This document shows positions 6,312 through 8,840 of a stretch of DNA of 8,840 nt, one piece after another. The stretch comes from an uncultured Lachnospiraceae bacterium (lineage in GTDB: Bacteria; Bacillota; Clostridia; Lachnospirales; Lachnospiraceae): the NCBI GenBank assembly GCA_945485625.1, contig CALYSH010000043.1:1-8840 (forward strand). Direction: 5' to 3'. Under the pieces are notes generated by a model. That model searched no databases, had not been told where the DNA came from, and was given only the letters and a program-made list of their open reading frames with translations. The position numbers and the translations under genes were made by a program. Each line of letters starts with the position of its first letter. Within the stretch, counting starts at the first letter, position 1.

Positions 6312-7229
6312 TTATTTACTAACTGTCTCCTTGAAAGCGGCTGCAACACTTGCAATACCCTGAAGCTCGGAAGGAATCAGAATGGTAGTAGCCTTGCCGT
6401 CTGCCACCTTCTCAAATGCCTCTAAGCTCTTCATCTTCAATACTGCCTCGTCAGCGCCTGCTTCCTTCAGCATACGGATACCGTCTGCATTTGCCTGCTG
6501 TACCTTAAGGATTGCTTCTGCCTGACCTTCTGCCTCACGAATCATCTTTTCCTTCTCAGCTTCTGCGCGAAGGATAGCGGATTCCTTATCAGCCTGTGCA
6601 CGTAAGATTGCGGATTCCTTCTCACCTTCTGCGGAAAGAATGCTTGCCTTCTTCTCACCTTCTGCACGGGTAACAGCCTCACGTCTTTCACGCTCTGCCT
6701 TCATCTGCTTCTCCATTGCGTTCTGGATTTCAGCAGGAGGAATAATATTCTTCAGCTCTACACGGTTTACCTTGATACCCCAGGGATCGGTTGCAATATC
6801 CAGTGCTGCACGCATCTTAGTATTGATGGTCTCACGGGAGGTAAGGGTCTGGTCCAACTCCAGATCACCGATGATATTACGAAGTGTGGTTGCGGTCAGG
6901 TTCTCGATAGCCATCATGGGATTCTCAACACCGTAGGTAAACAGCTTGGGATCGGTAATCTGATAGAATACTACGGTATCGATTCTCATGGTTACGTTAT
7001 CCTTGGTAATAACGGGCTGAGGAGGGAAGTCCGCTACCTGTTCCTTTAAGTTCACCTTTCTGGCAACACGATCAAAGATTGGAGCCTTGATGTGGAATCC
7101 AACGGACCAGGTACCTTGGTAAGCACCCAGACGTTCTATAACGTATGCCTGAGCCTGAGGAACAATCTTGATACATGATACTAAAATGATGAAAATAATA
7201 ACGAAAAATAAAATAATTAAATATGGCAT
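6312..7229 (-). CDS. SPFH/Band 7 membrane protein (stomatin/paraslipin, QmcA-like)
   Basis: Member of the SPFH family of membrane scaffolds that form large oligomers in functional membrane microdomains; its exact partner is not known. The 305 residues start with one membrane segment (about 3-20), followed by the Band 7 domain (about 21-185) with the typical stretches YVIERLGAYQG, PPQPVITKDNV, YQITDPKLFTYGVENP, LRNIIGDLELDQTLTSRE and WGIKVNRVELKNIIPP. Residues 189-243 are five 11-residue repeats of an Ala/Glu/Lys-rich coiled coil, and a short tail resembles the usual paraslipin end. The ATG at 7229 has GAGG eight bases upstream. It follows nfeD by 71 bases and is presumably cotranscribed; NfeD and SPFH proteins are classic operon partners. 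Alternative labels (HflC, stomatin) are less apt given the missing second HflK-like gene. Confidence 0.93.
   Translation of the reverse strand: MPYLIILFFVIIFIILVSCIKIVPQAQAYVIERLGAYQGTWSVGFHIKAPIFDRVARKVNLKEQVADFPPQPVITKDNVTMRIDTVVFYQITDPKLFTYGVENPMMAIENLTATTLRNIIGDLELDQTLTSRETINTKMRAALDIATDPWGIKVNRVELKNIIPPAEIQNAMEKQMKAERERREAVTRAEGEKKASILSAEGEKESAILRAQADKESAILRAEAEKEKMIREAEGQAEAILKVQQANADGIRMLKEAGADEAVLKMKSLEAFEKVADGKATTILIPSELQGIASVAAAFKETVSK
6501..6665 (-). repeat. Five tandem 33-base repeats coding hendecads in the SPFH gene
   Basis: Residues 189-243 divide into AEGEKKASILS, AEGEKESAILR, AQADKESAILR, AEAEKEKMIRE and AEGQAEAILKV. The 11-residue period predicts a long, slightly right-handed coiled coil. 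Units two and three are nearly identical, which suggests recent internal duplication or conversion. Confidence 0.85.
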
Positions 7230-7244
7230 GCTATACCTCTTTCT

Positions 7245-7263
7245 GTGCTGATATGTGCAGCAC
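7245..7263 (-). other. Small hairpin between nfeD and the SPFH gene
   Basis: GTGCTG (7245-7250) and CAGCAC (7258-7263) form a perfect 6-bp stem with a 7-base loop just upstream of the SPFH ribosome site. No T run follows, so it is not a terminator. It could be an RNA-processing or stability structure that tunes the NfeD:SPFH ratio, or chance. Confidence 0.4.
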
Positions 7264-7300
7264 TCACTTTTTTTAACCCCACTTTGCGTAAGGCTACTTA

Positions 7301-7729
7301 CTAATTCATCGGCTTTACCACCAGCTTTACACCGCTGATTGCCATAATCTGAACCACTGTGCCTGCAGCAATCCTGGAATCATCCATGCTTCTGGCACTC
7401 CATTCCTGACCGTTCACAGTGACCTGTCCGCAATTCTGAAGGTTATCAATGTCAGTAGTTACAATTGCCTGCCGTCCTACAAGACTTTCAGCATTGGTTC
7501 TCACTCTGTCTTTGTTAAAATACTTTACCGCTACCGGTCTGGTGAACACAAGCAATAACACGCTCACCAACAGAAACGCGATAATCTGCACTGCCAGGGG
7601 AAGATGAATTGCCGAAGCCAACACAGCAATCAATGCGCCACCTGCGAACCATATGGTAGTCAATCCCATGGTGGCTATCTCAATCAGTATTGCGACAATC
7701 ATAATACCCAGCCATACCATTGTTTCCAT
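7301..7729 (-). CDS. NfeD-like membrane protein (short form)
   Basis: Short NfeD protein, the usual operon partner of SPFH proteins and thought to work with them in membrane organisation or protein quality control. The 142 residues carry three hydrophobic segments (about 4-22, 24-42 and 44-63) and then a C-terminal OB fold (about 83-140) with VGRQAIVTTD and GQVTVNGQEWSARS, the hallmark of the domain, ending in a strand-rich VKLVVKP. The serine-protease domain of long NfeD proteins is absent. The ATG at 7729 was chosen because a perfect GGAGGTGA lies eight bases upstream; the frame runs open to 7789, but that part overlaps the structured leader. It is the first gene of the two-gene unit. Confidence 0.92.
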   Translation of the reverse strand: METMVWLGIMIVAILIEIATMGLTTIWFAGGALIAVLASAIHLPLAVQIIAFLLVSVLLLVFTRPVAVKYFNKDRVRTNAESLVGRQAIVTTDIDNLQNCGQVTVNGQEWSARSMDDSRIAAGTVVQIMAISGVKLVVKPMN

Positions 7730-7744
7730 ATCTCTCACCTCCGT

Positions 7745-7801
7745 ACTGTTAAACGTGAAAACCCACGGTGTGTTTGTTTCGTTCTTCACCGTAAGAACAG
7801 T
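7745..7801 (-). promoter_or_regulatory. Structured nfeD leader with possible H-type pseudoknot
   Basis: In minus-strand RNA, GUUCUU and AAGAAC (7781-7798) form a 6-bp hairpin whose whole 6-base loop, ACGGUG (7787-7792), is complementary to CACCGU at 7765-7770. The connector, GAAACAAACA, is A-rich as in many H-type pseudoknots. Two other pairings compete: ACUGUU (7796-7801) with AACAGU (7745-7750), and CGUG/CACG (7754-7767). CACCGU can also pair with parts of the ribosome site ACGGAGGUG. The 18-base palindrome could instead be a DNA operator next to the -10. It matches no riboswitch class I recognise. Confidence 0.4.
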
Positions 7802-7827
7802 TTACTACAGATTATGTTTTCAATCAA
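7799..7827 (-). promoter_or_regulatory. Weak candidate promoter for nfeD-SPFH
   Basis: TTGATT (7822-7827) and TAAACT (7799-7804) are spaced by 17 bases, each four of six to consensus. Transcription would then start near 7792, inside the palindrome. An alternative -10, CATAAT (7811-7816), would start near 7804 and include the whole leader structure but lacks a good -35. The unit follows a strong terminator, so some promoter is expected in 7730-7862. Confidence 0.35.
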
Positions 7828-7862
7828 TCATTTTATTCGCACGTTATAGACCTTTATCGTTC

Positions 7863-7895
7863 AAAAAAACAGCATTGCTAAAATGCAATGCTGTT
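7863..7895 (-). terminator. Rho-independent terminator of the cell-wall hydrolase gene
   Basis: On the minus strand a perfect 11-bp stem (AACAGCATTGC/GCAATGCTGTT, 7868-7878 with 7885-7895) with a 6-base loop is followed by seven T. It begins eight bases after the hydrolase stop codon, textbook spacing. Confidence 0.93.
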
Positions 7896-7902
7896 CTTGA
7901 CA

Positions 7903-8840
7903 TTAATAAAATACATGATTTCCGATCACCAGACCGTCACGGCCGTTGTTCCTACGGAAGAATAATCTGTCTCCTACGTTGCTGTTACCCGACAAAGCTT
8001 CCTTCGCCGCCTTATAGCAGCTCTCATAAATCTTTCCGGATTCAAGCAGTCGATCCAGCTTACCGGTCATTGCGGGGGTAAACTGTCCCGGAGAATAAAT
8101 GACACCGGAAATGGAGTTTGGAAATGCCTTGCTTCTCACACGGTTCATAACAACCGCACCTACTGCCATCTGTCCCTCGTAGGGTTCTCCTCCGGCTTCA
8201 CAGTGAATCAATGCCGCCAGCAGCTTTATGGTGTCCTCATCCGTGTCAACTGCACTATATTTCTTATGACGGGCTTTTTCCGCTTCGACAGCCTGTCTGT
8301 TGCGAATCTCTTCAAGGGTCTCACCGGTACCGATTTTAAAATTCAGAATTGCAAATTCTTTCGCGATATATCCGGTCTGTCCGTCATATACAATCTGCAG
8401 CCACTCATCGCCATCTTCGGTAACCTCCACCATTTCACCCTGCGGAAGCAGTCTCAACACCTCAGCATCCATGCTTGTTTCCTTGCGGACACGCAGGCTC
8501 TCGGTATTTACGGTAGCAAGAAGCTTGCCCACATCGTTTGCAAGAGCTTCTGCCTCTTTTCCAAACAACAGATACTGGTCACTGCACCAGCCGATTACAT
8601 TACCGGACTGCAGCTTGGTCCAGCCGTCCTTACGCTCCAGAATGACACCGCCGCAATGCTTGTAAAGGATACCAACGCGCTCATACTGTTCGCCGGGGCC
8701 GCTTCTGATATTCAAAGTACCCTTGATGTTGGCCATTACCAGAGAAGATTCCTCTTCCTCAGAAAAATCAAACAATAAATCAAGATTTAAGCTTTGTGCC
8801 GTCTCCTGAATGAGATCGGATGCGCTAAGGGATTCGGGCT
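7903..8840 (-). CDS. SH3b-SleB type cell-wall hydrolase (5' end beyond window)
   Basis: Peptidoglycan hydrolase of the SleB/Hydrolase_2 family, which includes spore cortex-lytic transglycosylases; it acts outside the membrane. The frame is open to the window edge with no convincing start (a TTG near 8775 is internal to open sequence), so the N-terminus and any signal peptide are missing. From the edge: a short acidic linker, a first SH3b domain (about 8742-8560, with LNIRSGPGEQY), a second SH3b domain (about 8520-8341, with LRVRKETSMDAEV), a charged helical linker, then the catalytic domain (about 8238-7906). The latter has ALIHCEAGGEPYEGQMAVG, where the glutamate at 8197-8199 is the proposed catalytic acid, then VVMNRV, YSPGQFTP and a C-terminal GDRLFFRR...IGNHVFY. 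SH3b domains suggest wall binding. The gene could serve spore germination or vegetative wall turnover; sequence alone does not decide. It ends at a strong terminator. Confidence 0.93.
   Translation of the reverse strand, partial: PESLSASDLIQETAQSLNLDLLFDFSEEEESSLVMANIKGTLNIRSGPGEQYERVGILYKHCGGVILERKDGWTKLQSGNVIGWCSDQYLLFGKEAEALANDVGKLLATVNTESLRVRKETSMDAEVLRLLPQGEMVEVTEDGDEWLQIVYDGQTGYIAKEFAILNFKIGTGETLEEIRNRQAVEAEKARHKKYSAVDTDEDTIKLLAALIHCEAGGEPYEGQMAVGAVVMNRVRSKAFPNSISGVIYSPGQFTPAMTGKLDRLLESGKIYESCYKAAKEALSGNSNVGDRLFFRRNNGRDGLVIGNHVFY

Noticed and set aside
6299..6313. 15-base palindrome AAGTATATTATACTT at the SPFH stop codon
   Set aside because: It is AT-rich, short and partly explained by the end repeat at 6297-6309; a TATAAT inside it has no -35.
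6131..6363. Small plus- and minus-strand frames inside the argF-SPFH gap
   Set aside because: They read through palindromes and give low-complexity basic peptides; there are no convincing ribosome sites.
7245..7263. Hairpin between nfeD and the SPFH gene as a terminator
   Set aside because: No T run follows on the minus strand; the stem is only 6 bp. Listed only as a possible processing structure.
8203..8778. Open frame of 191 codons on the plus strand opposite the cell-wall hydrolase
   Set aside because: Antisense to well-formed SH3b and SleB domains, with no recognisable protein features.
1..8840. CRISPR array, tRNA/rRNA gene, transposase, phage or defence genes
   Set aside because: No regularly spaced direct repeats, tRNA-like cloverleaf or relevant protein motifs were seen on either strand; the genes are housekeeping.

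Overview
The window looks like a chromosomal segment of a Gram-positive anaerobe of the class Clostridia, most likely a Lachnospiraceae-type organism. The grounds are the gene order argF-birA-(small DUF protein)-dusB-greA-lysS, strong AGGAGG-type ribosome sites, a consensus SigA promoter, a Rho-independent terminator and a SleB-type cell-wall hydrolase. This placement is inference from sequence style and remembered gene order, not from a database search. Every supported gene lies on the minus strand, so transcription runs from high to low coordinates. The open frames on the plus strand are shadows.

Reading in the direction of transcription: (1) 8840-7903 is the 3' part of a cell-envelope hydrolase with two SH3b domains and a SleB-like catalytic domain, closed by a classic terminator at 7863-7895. 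(2) 7729-6312 is a two-gene membrane unit, a short NfeD protein and an SPFH/stomatin (QmcA/paraslipin-like) protein. Its 5' leader can fold into competing helices including a possible H-type pseudoknot, and a strong hairpin with a short T run follows it. (3) 6311-5967 is a 345-base intergenic region packed with inverted repeats: nested palindromes with GCGAAGC mini-hairpins and a 13-bp perfect inverted repeat bounding about 240 bp. It also holds the likely argF promoter with an overlapping ArgR-type operator. (4) 5966-1 is a tightly packed run of seven genes: argF, birA, a small DUF protein, dusB, an unrecognised protein, greA and lysS (cut by the window edge).

The run links arginine synthesis (ornithine carbamoyltransferase), biotin protein ligation and repression (BirA), tRNA modification (DusB), transcript cleavage (GreA) and lysine tRNA charging (LysS). 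Several junctions overlap (TAATG at argF/birA, GTGA at dusB/unknown), which suggests translational coupling. A perfect SigA promoter just upstream of greA should give greA-lysS its own strong transcription, separate from arginine-controlled read-through.

I found no CRISPR array, defence system, transposase, phage gene or RNA gene. The genes are ordinary housekeeping genes. What deserves a second look is the intergenic palindromic DNA at 5999-6309, the nfeD leader, the two poorly characterised proteins in the operon and the hendecad repeats of the SPFH protein.
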